This document shows, piece by piece, positions 31,032 through 39,127 of a stretch of 64,000 nt of DNA. How positions within the stretch are numbered: position 1 is the first letter of the stretch; every line of letters starts with the position of its first letter. This stretch comes from a virus, in the IMG/VR virus record IMGVR_UViG_3300045996_001458, positions 1-64,000 of that record; one strand, written 5' to 3'. Below the pieces are notes generated by a model. It was not told the DNA's origin and did not search any database. It saw only the letters and a list, made by a program, of their open reading frames with translations. The position numbers were made by a program, and so were the translations under genes.

Positions 31032-31657
31032 GGTCGTGGCACCTCCCTGGTCTCCGTCGGAGTGGCGGTCCAGGTGAGGCTGTACTCGCAACCCTCGCGG
31101 GGCTCGTCGTAGTCGCCCGGCCCGTGCACGACGACCTTCGTCGGTCGGCCGTCGCGGTCAGCGGTGACATGCACCGTGACGCCACCGACGTTCATCCACC
31201 ACGTGCAGTTGTCCATCTGCTCCACGTGCAGCCAGCGACCTACCACCAGCTCGTCGAACTCGGCGTTCGGGAACAGATGCCCGCGGTGGTGCTCCGTGTC
31301 CGCGCTGACGCTGCGGTTGCTGAAACTGTGCGTCGGGGTCTGCTCACCGTCGGTCCAGGTGTGCACGCGAACGGTCCACGGCGAACCGGGACGGCGGAGC
31401 CGTGGAGTCTTGACCGGAGCGCCGGAGGCCTCGGAGCGAAGCGACCCGGATCCCTCCCGTGTGGAGTCCCCAGAGAGGGAGAGCAACCCGGCGGTGGCGA
31501 GCTTGGTCACCACGTCGGCGGTGACGGCCTCGATTCCGGGGAACCTTCCGAGGCGTGACAGGAGGACGTTGACGACGACACGGCTGGCGTCTTCGACAGC
31601 GCGCTGGACGACCGCCGGGACGGATGGGGTGTCGGGGGAAGCAGCGTCAGCGGTCAC
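31028..31657 (-). CDS. Hypothetical protein (209 aa)
   Basis: GTG start (VTADAASPDTPSVP). Helical N-terminal third, low-complexity linker, C-terminal beta-rich part with Trp and Cys (CTWWMNVGGVTVHVTAD). Function unknown. GTGA coupled. Confidence 0.6.
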   Translation of the reverse strand: MTADAASPDTPSVPAVVQRAVEDASRVVVNVLLSRLGRFPGIEAVTADVVTKLATAGLLSLSGDSTREGSGSLRSEASGAPVKTPRLRRPGSPWTVRVHTWTDGEQTPTHSFSNRSVSADTEHHRGHLFPNAEFDELVVGRWLHVEQMDNCTWWMNVGGVTVHVTADRDGRPTKVVVHGPGDYDEPREGCEYSLTWTATPTETREVPRP

Positions 31658-31845
31658 CGGGCACCGCCTCGGCGAGCGCGTGCGGCCTGGTTGAGGTCGG
31701 CCAGGTGCTTCCGCTGGTCGGCGCGGATGGAGATCCCGACGTCGGTCCACAGGCCCTTGACCTCTTTGCGCAGGCTGTGGACTTCGACGGCGAGGCCGAC
31801 CATCAGGAGGAAGTTCGCGCAGGAGAAGATGAACAGTCCGGTCAT
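31654..31845 (-). CDS. Membrane-anchored coiled-coil protein (63 aa)
   Basis: MTGLFIFSCANFLLMVGLAVEV is one transmembrane helix, followed by a coiled coil (HSLRKEVKGLWTDVGISI). ATGA overlap upstream. Function unknown. Confidence 0.6.
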   Translation of the reverse strand: MTGLFIFSCANFLLMVGLAVEVHSLRKEVKGLWTDVGISIRADQRKHLADLNQAARARRGGAR

Positions 31846-32384
31846 GGCTGCTGGGTGTTCCTCTCAGTGGGGTCGGGCGGGACGACACCGTGCGCCTCAG
31901 GCCAGAGGTACGACGTGAGGTGACCCGGCAGGAACAGCGGATGGCCCGGCTGCCCGTCCTTGGTGAGGGCGAGCACGTGCAGGCGCACACCCGCACAGAT
32001 CAGCGAACCGACCGTGCGTTGAACGTCCGCCATGTCGGCGTTGGCACCCCAGGCGCACACGGTCAGGGCGTCTTCCTTGGCGCGGTGAAGGTGGGTTGCG
32101 TTGTCCGGTCCGACCGGGTCTGCGTGCCGCTTCAGCGCCTTCGGGTCGCGGGAGCGCAGCGCATACAGGTTGCGGACGACGATGCCGCCGTAGCCCCACG
32201 CCTTGGCGTACCGGACGCACTTGCGGATGGTGGCGTCGTCGGCGTCCGCGTCGGCGGTCGAGGGGTTGAGCATGATCCAGCCGACGGCGGGCTCGGGTGC
32301 CCACGTGCGGCGCAGCTCGTAGCGGTAGGTACCGCAAGGGCTCAGGACAGCGCTGCTCGTCAGCCCGAACAGATCGGCGGCCAT
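31842..32384 (-). CDS. DUF1643 family protein (180 aa)
   Basis: CGTYRYELRRTW, WIMLNPSTADADADDATIRK and RYAKAWGYGGIVVRNLYALRS form the DUF1643 signature, a family of unknown, probably enzymatic function found in bacteria and phages. Start ATG 32384 overlaps the gene upstream by 4 nt. Confidence 0.85.
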   Translation of the reverse strand: MAADLFGLTSSAVLSPCGTYRYELRRTWAPEPAVGWIMLNPSTADADADDATIRKCVRYAKAWGYGGIVVRNLYALRSRDPKALKRHADPVGPDNATHLHRAKEDALTVCAWGANADMADVQRTVGSLICAGVRLHVLALTKDGQPGHPLFLPGHLTSYLWPEAHGVVPPDPTERNTQQP

Positions 32385-32557
32385 CAAAGCTTCCCGCCTT
32401 TCTTGGTGGCGGACGGCGTCCGACGGGCTGCGTACGCCGCCATGCAGGCGTGTTCGTCGTCGCAGCCGTGGCGCTGCTCGCCGGTCGCGCCGGTGTAGTC
32501 GCGGCAGCCGCCTTGGCAGGGCTGCCCGCAGGTGTCGCAGACGTGGTCGGTGGGCAT
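32384..32557 (-). CDS. Cys-rich microprotein (57 aa)
   Basis: Translated directly: MPTDHVCDTCGQPCQGGC, then a second CxDDEHAC cluster, seven Cys in all, and a basic tail ending KKGGKL. ATGA overlaps link it to both neighbours, supporting it as real. Zinc-binding likely; function unknown. Confidence 0.65.
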   Translation of the reverse strand: MPTDHVCDTCGQPCQGGCRDYTGATGEQRHGCDDEHACMAAYAARRTPSATKKGGKL

Positions 32558-32865
32558 CACGGCTTCCCGCCTTCCTGGGAGACACCGGATGGGCGCGGGT
32601 GACGGATCTCGTCGGCGGCGTCGATGAGCTTCAGGCGGACCAGCCCGAGACCGAGCTTCTGCGCCGCGCGGGCCTTGCGGTCCTCGGGCTTGACGATGGG
32701 CTTCTGGTCGATGCGCTGCTTCCAGGCGTCAAGCTCGGCGATTAGGACGTCCAGCACAGCCGCTGTCGCCTTGCGTGCGGCTTCGTCGGTGTGCCGGTCG
32801 TCGGGGGTGTGGTCGACCAGCGGGACGGCGGCGGCGTGGACGAGGCGGTCGGTGAAGGCGCTCAC
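32557..32865 (-). CDS. Helical protein (102 aa)
   Basis: GTG start (VSAFTDRLVHAAAVPLVDH). All-helical, basic middle (KPEDRKARAAQKLGLGLVRL). Function unknown. GTGA coupled to the ASCH gene. Confidence 0.6.
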   Translation of the reverse strand: MSAFTDRLVHAAAVPLVDHTPDDRHTDEAARKATAAVLDVLIAELDAWKQRIDQKPIVKPEDRKARAAQKLGLGLVRLKLIDAADEIRHPRPSGVSQEGGKP

Positions 32866-33425
32866 TGCTCCTCCTCGGGTGTCGGGTTGGCCGGAGCGGG
32901 GATGTCGAGGGTGATGCTCACTTCGAGCAGCGCAGGCGGGGCGGGCTCCTCCCACGAGGCGACGATCTGACCGACCGGGCAGTCCGATTCGCAGTCGAAC
33001 TCCGCGTCGGTTCCGCAGTGCCCGCAGGGCCCGTAGGCGTGGTGCCGGGTCGGGTTGTGGGAGCGGCAGCCGCAGGTCTCGCCGTCGCGGTAGCGCCACT
33101 CGACGCGGGTCACCTCGTCGTCCACGTGCATCCGCTGCGCCTCGACGAAGAACCTGCGCACGAACTCGACCGGGAACATGCCGGGGAAGCCCTCGCGCGC
33201 GACGTCGTCGGCGGTGATCGCGGACAGTGGTTCGCGCCGGACGCTGACCACTTCGACATCCACGATCCGCACCAGCGGCTCACCCTTGCGGCGGCCCATG
33301 ACCTTGCGGCACAACGTGAGGAAGTCACCCGGTTCGAGATTGGCCCAGCCCTTGCGGCGGGTGACGGTCTTGGAGCGGTCGCGGACCTGCTGCTCGGTGA
33401 ACGAGACGGACATCAGGCGCGGCAT
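32862..33425 (-). CDS. ASCH-domain protein (187 aa)
   Basis: SFTEQQVRDRSKTVTRRKGW and LTLCRKVMGRRKGEPLVRI match the ASCH (PUA-related) fold common in actinophages; ASCH proteins bind RNA or act on modified nucleosides. A Cys cluster (CGCRSH, CGHCG) in the second half suggests an added zinc ribbon. Start at 33425, alternative MSVSF at 33413. Confidence 0.75.
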   Translation of the reverse strand: MPRLMSVSFTEQQVRDRSKTVTRRKGWANLEPGDFLTLCRKVMGRRKGEPLVRIVDVEVVSVRREPLSAITADDVAREGFPGMFPVEFVRRFFVEAQRMHVDDEVTRVEWRYRDGETCGCRSHNPTRHHAYGPCGHCGTDAEFDCESDCPVGQIVASWEEPAPPALLEVSITLDIPAPANPTPEEEQ

Positions 33426-33426
33426 G

Positions 33427-33546
33427 TCAGGCCTCCCAGAACGTCTGGTCGTCCGGGGTCACCCGGATCAGCAGGGCCAGCACCAACGGGATCAGCCCTG
33501 CGCCCACGGCGATGGCGATGATGGTGATGATCTGGTGTGCGGGCAT
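33427..33546 (-). CDS. Tiny membrane protein (39 aa)
   Basis: MPAHQIITIIAIAVGAGLIP then LVLALLIRV: one long hydrophobic helix with a short polar C-terminus (PDDQTFWEA). ATGA overlap upstream. Function unknown. Confidence 0.6.
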   Translation of the reverse strand: MPAHQIITIIAIAVGAGLIPLVLALLIRVTPDDQTFWEA

Positions 33547-34226
33547 CACGCCTCCTCGGATGGGATGGGGGTGTCTCCGTCCACAGCGGGAGCGGAGGGA
33601 CGGGGCGCGTCGGTGCGGTTCCAGCCGCCGATGTCGTCGCCGTAGTCGTCGTCCTCGGCCGTGTCTTGGCCACGCGCGTACGGCGTGCCGCACAGCTCGT
33701 GCCGGATAGAGAACGGGGCTGCGGCGGCGGTGTGGTAGCCGCACTCGGCCATCGGCTCGGCCGGGGTCGCGGCGTCCTCGCGTGCGGCGAGACCGGCGAG
33801 GTCGGCGCGCGGGGCCCGCGGTGCGGCGGCGGCGAGTTCGTCGCCGATCCCCATGGAGTAGGTGGGGATGTCCTCCAAGTCGCCCACGCTGTCGACGGTC
33901 AGGCCACGCGAGGTGAGCCACGCGACGAGCCCATTCCACGCGGCCGGGTGCACCAGGAGCGCGCGCACCTCCCCGTCCGCTGCTGCGGGTGCCGGTCCCG
34001 CATTGGTCTGCATGTCGGCGACCGGAAACCGTTGGGGCACCGTTCCGGATGAGTCAGCTTGTGCGGGATTGGTCTGCTCCGGTGCGGGTGCCGGGTCCGT
34101 GGTGGGAGTGGCCCCGGCGAGCTGGCGCAGCTTCCACGCCACGTCTACGGCCGGGACCGTGCCGGTGCGCCGGTTGAGGACGTTGGCCCACGTCAGCAGT
34201 TCGGCGCGGAGGGTGGAGTCGTTCAC
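33546..34226 (-). CDS. Hypothetical protein with disordered linker (226 aa)
   Basis: GTG start (VNDSTLRAELLTWANVL). A short N-terminal domain, a Pro/Thr/Ala-rich linker, then WLTSRGLTVDSVGDLEDIP and a C-terminal acidic region. Function unknown. Confidence 0.6.
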   Translation of the reverse strand: MNDSTLRAELLTWANVLNRRTGTVPAVDVAWKLRQLAGATPTTDPAPAPEQTNPAQADSSGTVPQRFPVADMQTNAGPAPAAADGEVRALLVHPAAWNGLVAWLTSRGLTVDSVGDLEDIPTYSMGIGDELAAAAPRAPRADLAGLAAREDAATPAEPMAECGYHTAAAAPFSIRHELCGTPYARGQDTAEDDDYGDDIGGWNRTDAPRPSAPAVDGDTPIPSEEA

Positions 34227-34702
34227 TGGTCGTCCCCCTCGGTGACATGGCTGTCCTGGGCGCGGTGCATGTAGCTCTGCAATTCGCGGGGCAGGTGCCG
34301 CCACCACAGGCGATGTGGCGAGTGCGCCGGACCGTCGGTGTGGCCGATGGAGGTAGCGGCGTAGGTCCACCCGAACGTCTCGCCGCACCCGCACGACACC
34401 GCGACCGTCGCGTCCCTGCCCCTCCCGCCGGGCCTGCCATCGGTGCGCGGCGGGTGGGCGTCGAACACGTCACGGTGGCCGGGGCATAGGTGCAGGGCGA
34501 ACGAGCCCGTGCACCGCTCCGAGTAGGTCAAGCCGGTGCGTCCGCGGCGTGCCGGGTAAGGGCTGGACCGGTACGGCTCGATGTGGTCGGACGAGTCCAG
34601 CCGACGCCACCCTGTCGGCAGGATGATCGCGTCGTCGCGCAACTCGGCGTGGTCGCAGCGGAGCGCATCGCAGAGGAAACGGTAGACGGACTGGACGGTC
34701 AC
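34223..34702 (-). CDS. Cys-rich conserved protein, paralogue of gene 13497 (159 aa)
   Basis: VYRFLCDALRCDHAEL, HIEPYRSSPYPARRGRT, LTYSERCTGSFALHLCPGH, FDAHPPRTDGRPGGRG, SCGCGETFGW and LPRELQSYM align with gene 13497 over the whole length. Likely zinc-binding domain of unknown function. Confidence 0.75.
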   Translation of the reverse strand: MTVQSVYRFLCDALRCDHAELRDDAIILPTGWRRLDSSDHIEPYRSSPYPARRGRTGLTYSERCTGSFALHLCPGHRDVFDAHPPRTDGRPGGRGRDATVAVSCGCGETFGWTYAATSIGHTDGPAHSPHRLWWRHLPRELQSYMHRAQDSHVTEGDDQ

Positions 34703-35478
34703 CCCGTCACCCCCGGCCCAGAACCCGCGACGGCGAGAGTGACCCCGAGGTCGGCCAGCACGTGGCGTGCCATCTCTCGCAGCCGGTCGCGGTCCTCGTC
34801 CTCCAGCCACGTGTTCCAGCGCTTCTCCTGCCGCTCCGGGCTGGCCGCGCCGTCGCCGTACGGCGGCTCACCCTGGCGTCGGCCGTTCATGCGGAACAGC
34901 CAGCGCGCCAGCCGCTCCGCCGCGTCGTCGGGGATGGTGCGGGCACCGGCAGAGCGGGCACGTCGGGCGCTCGCGTGCAGTTCCTCGCACTCGGCGCGGA
35001 GGATGTTCATCGAGTGGAGGTGACGGTCGATCATCTCGCTGGCGGCTGCCCGACCTGCGGACACGCGTCTGGCCAGCCCCCGCGCCACCGACGACCACGC
35101 CTCCCGCTCGGCACGAACGGCGTTCAGGCTGGCGATCGTCTCGTCGTGGGTGCGGGCCTCGCCACGGTGCAAGTCGGCGAGCTTGTCCCGCTCGCGGCGG
35201 GCCCGGTCGAGGTCGGCGCGCAACCCCGCGATCCGCTCGTCGCGCTCCGCCTTGGCGTCGGCCAGCATCAGCACGAACGCCTCGTGCCGAGAGGTGATCT
35301 CCCGCTCGATCGCGGGCACGACGTCTTCGAACACTCGCAAGACGGACAGCGCGTCGTCGTCATCCACCAGGTCGGCCGCGATCAGCCGTCGCTCGAAGTC
35401 GCCGCCGATCGTGCGGCGGAGGTAGGCGCGCAGTGCTTCGGTGTCGGGGGCGGGCGACACGGGCTCGGGGGTGGTCAC
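34699..35478 (-). CDS. Long coiled-coil protein (259 aa)
   Basis: GTG start (VTTPEPVSPAPDTEAL). Residues about 45-180 are dominated by heptad-like helices (AKAERDERIAGLRADLDRAR, RGEARTHDETIASLNAV). Function unknown; scaffold or DNA-binding possibilities not shown. C-terminal LADLGVTLAVAGSG. Confidence 0.65.
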   Translation of the reverse strand: MTTPEPVSPAPDTEALRAYLRRTIGGDFERRLIAADLVDDDDALSVLRVFEDVVPAIEREITSRHEAFVLMLADAKAERDERIAGLRADLDRARRERDKLADLHRGEARTHDETIASLNAVRAEREAWSSVARGLARRVSAGRAAASEMIDRHLHSMNILRAECEELHASARRARSAGARTIPDDAAERLARWLFRMNGRRQGEPPYGDGAASPERQEKRWNTWLEDEDRDRLREMARHVLADLGVTLAVAGSGPGVTG

Positions 35479-35789
35479 GATGCACGCTCCTCGGAGTAGG
35501 TGGGCTCGATCCACAGGTGCACCGCCACGTCGGCGGTGAACGCGCGCTCCATCTCGCGGCGGGTCTGCTCGCCCACGTAGTCGCCCTGCATCGCGCACGC
35601 CACCACCACGTCGGCCGCGTCGATGAGCTGGTACCAACGGTCCACGTGCAACTCGAACGCCACATCGTCGTCCCGCACCGGCTTGTGCACGGTGTAGCCC
35701 TCGGCGAGGTAGTGCCGTTCGGCGGCGTTCAGGGCGTCCACGGCGCGGGTGACCGAGCCGCACAGCACGGCGGTCTTCTGCTCGGTCAT
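35475..35789 (-). CDS. Nucleoside deoxyribosyltransferase/SLOG-like protein (104 aa)
   Basis: MTEQKTAVLCGSVTRAV opens a Rossmann-like domain; DAADVVVACAMQGDYVGEQT matches the second motif of nucleoside 2-deoxyribosyltransferase-type (SLOG-related) proteins. Could act in nucleotide salvage. ATG 35789 overlaps the gene upstream by 4 nt. Confidence 0.65.
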   Translation of the reverse strand: MTEQKTAVLCGSVTRAVDALNAAERHYLAEGYTVHKPVRDDDVAFELHVDRWYQLIDAADVVVACAMQGDYVGEQTRREMERAFTADVAVHLWIEPTYSEERAS

Positions 35790-36106
35790 CCCTGATCCCT
35801 GTAGGCGTCGTTGGTGGGCTCGACCCACAGCAGGCCGTTACGGGCGGCGCTGCCGGTCTCGCGGACTTGGTGAATGCGCACCGGCACGGCGGGCTTGCCC
35901 TGCCGGTCGAACTTCGCCTGGATCGTCAGCAGCCCGTTCGGGCGGTGCAGCGACGAGGTGGCGAACGCCTGCTTCATGGCGCGCTCGGCGATGAACACGG
36001 CGTCCGCGAAGTCCACCGCGCGCACGCCGGTGAACACCGTGACGGCCACGCGGTGCTCGACCAGCTCGCCGCCGCTGCCCGTGGGGTCCGGGGTGGAGGG
36101 GATCAC
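35786..36106 (-). CDS. Hypothetical beta-rich protein (106 aa)
   Basis: GTG start (VIPSTPDPTGSG). Strands VEHRVAVTVFTGVRAV and PAVPVRIHQVRETG suggest a small beta domain. Function unknown. Confidence 0.6.
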   Translation of the reverse strand: MIPSTPDPTGSGGELVEHRVAVTVFTGVRAVDFADAVFIAERAMKQAFATSSLHRPNGLLTIQAKFDRQGKPAVPVRIHQVRETGSAARNGLLWVEPTNDAYRDQG

Positions 36107-36471
36107 AGGGACACCTCCGTGGCGTCCGGCGCGATCGGGGACAGCGGCTCGCCAGCCGTGATCTGCTGCCGCCACTCGTAGGCCAGTTCGCCTGCGTACG
36201 AGTCGGTGAAGATGCCGTCCGGTCCCAACGCCCACGGCACCAGGCGGTCGGCAAGTTCCGGGTCGAGGCGGCGCAGGTTCTCCAGCAGGATGACGATGGT
36301 CGTGTGGTGGATGAACCACGCCTGACTCATCGACCGGGTCTGCTTTGACAGGTCGAGGTCCAGCATCGCCGCAAAGTTGGCCTGCGCGCGACCAAGGGCG
36401 TCGTCGATGAACGCGGCGGACGTTGTGCCGGCGTCTGTCGGCGTTGCCGCCGAGGGGATGGGGGTGGACAT
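36103..36471 (-). CDS. Hypothetical protein, relative of gene 26067 (122 aa)
   Basis: Starts MSTPIPSAATPTDAGTTS; leader GAGGAGACCCCC is identical in its core to that of gene 36991. The C-terminal YEWRQQITAGEPLSPIAP resembles the end of gene 26067. Mostly helical. Function unknown. Confidence 0.6.
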   Translation of the reverse strand: MSTPIPSAATPTDAGTTSAAFIDDALGRAQANFAAMLDLDLSKQTRSMSQAWFIHHTTIVILLENLRRLDPELADRLVPWALGPDGIFTDSYAGELAYEWRQQITAGEPLSPIAPDATEVSL

Positions 36472-36498
36472 GGGGGTCTCCTCAGGTCTGGTGGTCGG

Positions 36499-36572
36499 TG
36501 CCCCCGCCGGGGTTCGAACCCGGACGGGTCCGCTTTTAAGGCGGCTGCCTCTGCCGGTTGGGCTACGGGGGC
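36499..36572 (-). tRNA. tRNA with anticodon TAA (reads UUA), class I shape
   Basis: A 74-nt cloverleaf: acceptor GCCCCCG/CGGGGGC, T-arm CCGGG-TTCGAAC-CCCGG, anticodon loop CTTAAAA giving anticodon TAA, discriminator A and no encoded CCA. The anticodon reads leucine codon UUA, rare in actinomycetes and developmentally restricted in some. The variable loop is only 5 nt (CCCGT), unlike normal bacterial tRNA-Leu, so charging identity is uncertain. Overlaps the end of gene 36563 by 10 nt. Confidence 0.85.
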
Positions 36573-36994
36573 GTTGGACGAACGAGCGGATTCGGTGGCG
36601 CGTCCGGACAGCCGACCGGGACACGCCCGGAGGGGATGCCGTAGTGGCGGCGTGCGGCGCACCAGTGCAGGCCGAACGCGTCCACGCCGCCGTCGACGTG
36701 GGCGAGGGCCGCGATCCCGGCGACAAGGACGTTGAACACCTCCCCGGTCTCGCCGGGCCGGTGCCCTCCGTGCTGGAGGATGTCGCCGTACTGACCGAGC
36801 ACGGTGGCGGCGCGGGACGTGGTGGGCGGCCCGATGACGGCGACCGCGGACATCACCTGCTCCCGCACCCCGGCGGTGTCGTCGATCCGCCCGCCGTCGG
36901 GATCGGTGAGCATGCGCAGCATCACCGCCGCCTGCAAGGCGGTGACGAGGTGCCCGGACCGGGCGGCGGGGCTCATAGAGGTCGGGTCGGTCAT
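36563..36994 (-). CDS. Hypothetical helical protein (143 aa)
   Basis: MTDPTSMSPAARSGHLVTALQ... alpha-helical with MLRMLTDPDGGRIDDTAG and a His/Trp region (GLHWCAARRHYGIP). Its stop lies 10 nt inside the tRNA gene, an intimate arrangement. ATGA overlap with gene 36991. Confidence 0.6.
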   Translation of the reverse strand: MTDPTSMSPAARSGHLVTALQAAVMLRMLTDPDGGRIDDTAGVREQVMSAVAVIGPPTTSRAATVLGQYGDILQHGGHRPGETGEVFNVLVAGIAALAHVDGGVDAFGLHWCAARRHYGIPSGRVPVGCPDAPPNPLVRPTPP

Positions 36995-37668
36995 GCCGCC
37001 GGCTCTTCGTCGTCGTACCGGAAGACCCGCTTGTCCAGCCGGTACCTACCCGATGGCTTCTCGCCCTCGTGCCACAACTCCCGGAACCGGCCACGGGCGC
37101 GGGCGAGAAGCGATTTGAGCGTGCTCATCTCGATGTCCAAGGCGGCGGCGGTCGCCCGGTAGTCGTCCAACGCTCCCAGGGCTGCGAGCGCTTGCACTTG
37201 CCGGTCTGTGAGTTCGTCGAGGATCTGTCGCAGGGCGATGCGGTCGACCACCGCGGACTCACACGATGAAGTGGTGCGGCACCACCCCGCCCAGTAGCGG
37301 GCGAACGCCGGCGACGATCCGGGACCAGCAGCACCACCGATGGTCTTGGCCTTGTAGTAGCCGTGATGGTGGTAGTGGTCGCTGACCACCGCGTAGATGC
37401 CCAATTGCCCGGCGCGGACCAGGTCGTGGCGTGGCGGGGCGGTCTCACTGGCACAGAGGTGCTCGGCGATGGCGGAGTAGGCGATGTCGTAGCGCTCGTG
37501 CCAGTCCATGCCCATCGGGCCGACGGTGTGCACGGCGAGACGCGCGATGCCGTGAAGATCGCGGAGGCTGTAGCCCCAGGGTAGTTCGGAGCCGGCCGCG
37601 AACCGGTCGGCACGGACCGGGGTCGCGAACGTCGGTTCGCGCTCGGGGTAGTAGGTGCGGGCAACCAT
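36991..37668 (-). CDS. Sigma-70 region 4-type DNA-binding protein (225 aa)
   Basis: C-terminal LDELTDRQVQALAALGALDD... with ATAAALDIEMSTLKSLLARA matches a sigma-factor region 4 / LuxR-like winged HTH. The N-terminal two thirds (WGYSLRDLHGIARLAV, HYHHHGYYKAKTIGG) have no clear family. Could be a phage transcription factor. Shares an 18-bp start leader with gene 36103. Confidence 0.65.
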   Translation of the reverse strand: MVARTYYPEREPTFATPVRADRFAAGSELPWGYSLRDLHGIARLAVHTVGPMGMDWHERYDIAYSAIAEHLCASETAPPRHDLVRAGQLGIYAVVSDHYHHHGYYKAKTIGGAAGPGSSPAFARYWAGWCRTTSSCESAVVDRIALRQILDELTDRQVQALAALGALDDYRATAAALDIEMSTLKSLLARARGRFRELWHEGEKPSGRYRLDKRVFRYDDEEPAA

Positions 37669-37678
37669 GGGGGTCTCC

Positions 37679-39127
37679 TCAGGCCGCGGCGGCGGCAGAC
37701 AGGTGGGCGAGCAGGTAGGCGATCGCGGCGGCACCCTGCTGCCAGACGACGCCGTTGCCCAAGATCGTGAGCATCTGGTTTCGGGACAGGCCCGGGACAC
37801 CGGTGACGTGGCCGGCATCCAAGCCCATCAACCACTGGACGAACGCTGGGTTCAGGACCGGGTTGCCTTTGGCGCTGGTGATGGTCGGCCAAGGGGCGGG
37901 GCGCCCGAGGATGGCCGCCCACCGGTCGACAGCGGGGCCGTAGTCACCCCAGTCGAGTCCGACGGCGGGGCGCTCGTCGAAGACTCCGGGGACAGCAGGT
38001 AGTAGCCCAGAACTTCCGGCAAGGTGCTGAACCCATCCCTGACGTGCTGCATCGCCGAGGGCGCCGTCATGGAGTTGTTCCCGTCGGTCGTTCTCGGTGT
38101 CGGCAGCAGGCTCACCGTGGTCCGCAGGTCCGGTGCTCCCGTCCCGTGCGGTCCCGGCCCGTTCGCGTCCGAGGCTGTCGGGGTGGGCAGCAGTGCCCCG
38201 TGCAGGCAGGTCGCGTCGCCGCGCTGGTTCGCGCCCTTCCCGTCCCGCGCCGTCGGCGTCGGAAGCAGGGTTTGCACCGCCGACGGCAACATCAAGTCCC
38301 CGGACGAGCCGCGCTGGTTCGGCCCGCCCTTCGTCCCGTCCGTTGCCCGCGGGGTTGGGAGCAACCCCGCGGGCAACGGACGGGACGGCAATGACGAAGA
38401 CGCGGAATCGTCCGTGAGGGGCGCCCACGTCGGCTGCCCGTAGGCCGCACCAGCGTGCGTCATACCCGAGGCGGGCCAGGTCCCCGAGAACGGTTCCGAT
38501 GGCTCGAACAATGAGGGCGTCCGCCCGCTGTGCGGCGGAAGCTGCCCGGCGTCGTCGTCCCACGTAGCGAAGGCGCGCGGCTTGGACACGGTGCAGAAGC
38601 TCCTTGTTTCCGGATCGGGCGGCACGGGCTTGGGCACGCGCGAGGTAGGCGAGCCCCTGGTCGCACTGGTCGCGGTCTTCCCAGGCGGCGACCAGGTCCG
38701 CGGTGGGCGGGGCGCCGCGGGCGGTGAGCAGACCGCGGACGTTCTCGATGACGACCAAGCGCGGCCGGAGAGCGCCGATGGCGCGGCCCATCTGCCCCCA
38801 CAGGCCCGAGCGGGTGCCCTCGTACAGGCCGTCTTGCTTGCCGGCGGCGGACACGTCAGTGCACGGGAACCCGCCGGTGAGCACGTCCACCGGTTCGACC
38901 TGTGACCAGTCCACGTGCGACACGTCGCCGAGATTGGGGACGTCGGGGTGGTGGTGGGCCAGCACGGCGCAGGCACCGGGGTCGATGTCGGACACCCACG
39001 CCAGTTCACCGCCGAGCACTTGGCGCACGGCCATGTCGAGCCCGCCGTAGCCGCTGAAGAGTGAGCCGACGCGGAGCCCGTGCGGGTGTGGTGCCCCGGG
39101 TAGCGGCGGGTACGGGGGCGGGGTCAT
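37679..39127 (-). CDS. C5-cytosine DNA methyltransferase (482 aa)
   Basis: Contains all key motifs: I GSLFSGYGGLDMA (residues 21-33), IV GGFPCTDVS with catalytic Cys 89, VI VVIENVRGL, VIII APHGRFRVFVIA, and X LTILGNGVV with C-terminal QQGAAA. Starts MTPPPYPPLP. Probably protects phage DNA from host restriction; no nuclease partner nearby. The central section contains a 26-bp perfect inverted repeat (38332-38387) and is also open in a second frame that reads LPTP repeats. Confidence 0.85.
   Translation of the reverse strand: MTPPPYPPLPGAPHPHGLRVGSLFSGYGGLDMAVRQVLGGELAWVSDIDPGACAVLAHHHPDVPNLGDVSHVDWSQVEPVDVLTGGFPCTDVSAAGKQDGLYEGTRSGLWGQMGRAIGALRPRLVVIENVRGLLTARGAPPTADLVAAWEDRDQCDQGLAYLARAQARAARSGNKELLHRVQAARLRYVGRRRRAASAAQRADALIVRAIGTVLGDLARLGYDARWCGLRAADVGAPHGRFRVFVIAVPSVARGVAPNPAGNGRDEGRAEPARLVRGLDVAVGGANPASDADGAGREGREPARRRDLPARGTAAHPDSLGRERAGTARDGSTGPADHGEPAADTENDRREQLHDGALGDAARQGWVQHLAGSSGLLPAVPGVFDERPAVGLDWGDYGPAVDRWAAILGRPAPWPTITSAKGNPVLNPAFVQWLMGLDAGHVTGVPGLSRNQMLTILGNGVVWQQGAAAIAYLLAHLSAAAAA
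38332..38387. repeat. 26-bp perfect palindrome with 4-nt loop inside the methyltransferase gene
   Basis: Arms at 38332-38357 and 38362-38387 match as exact reverse complements around GGAG. A perfect 26-bp stem in coding DNA is very unlikely by chance and looks like a templated inverted duplication. It adds short extra residues in both frames relative to expected family sequence. Confidence 0.9.
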
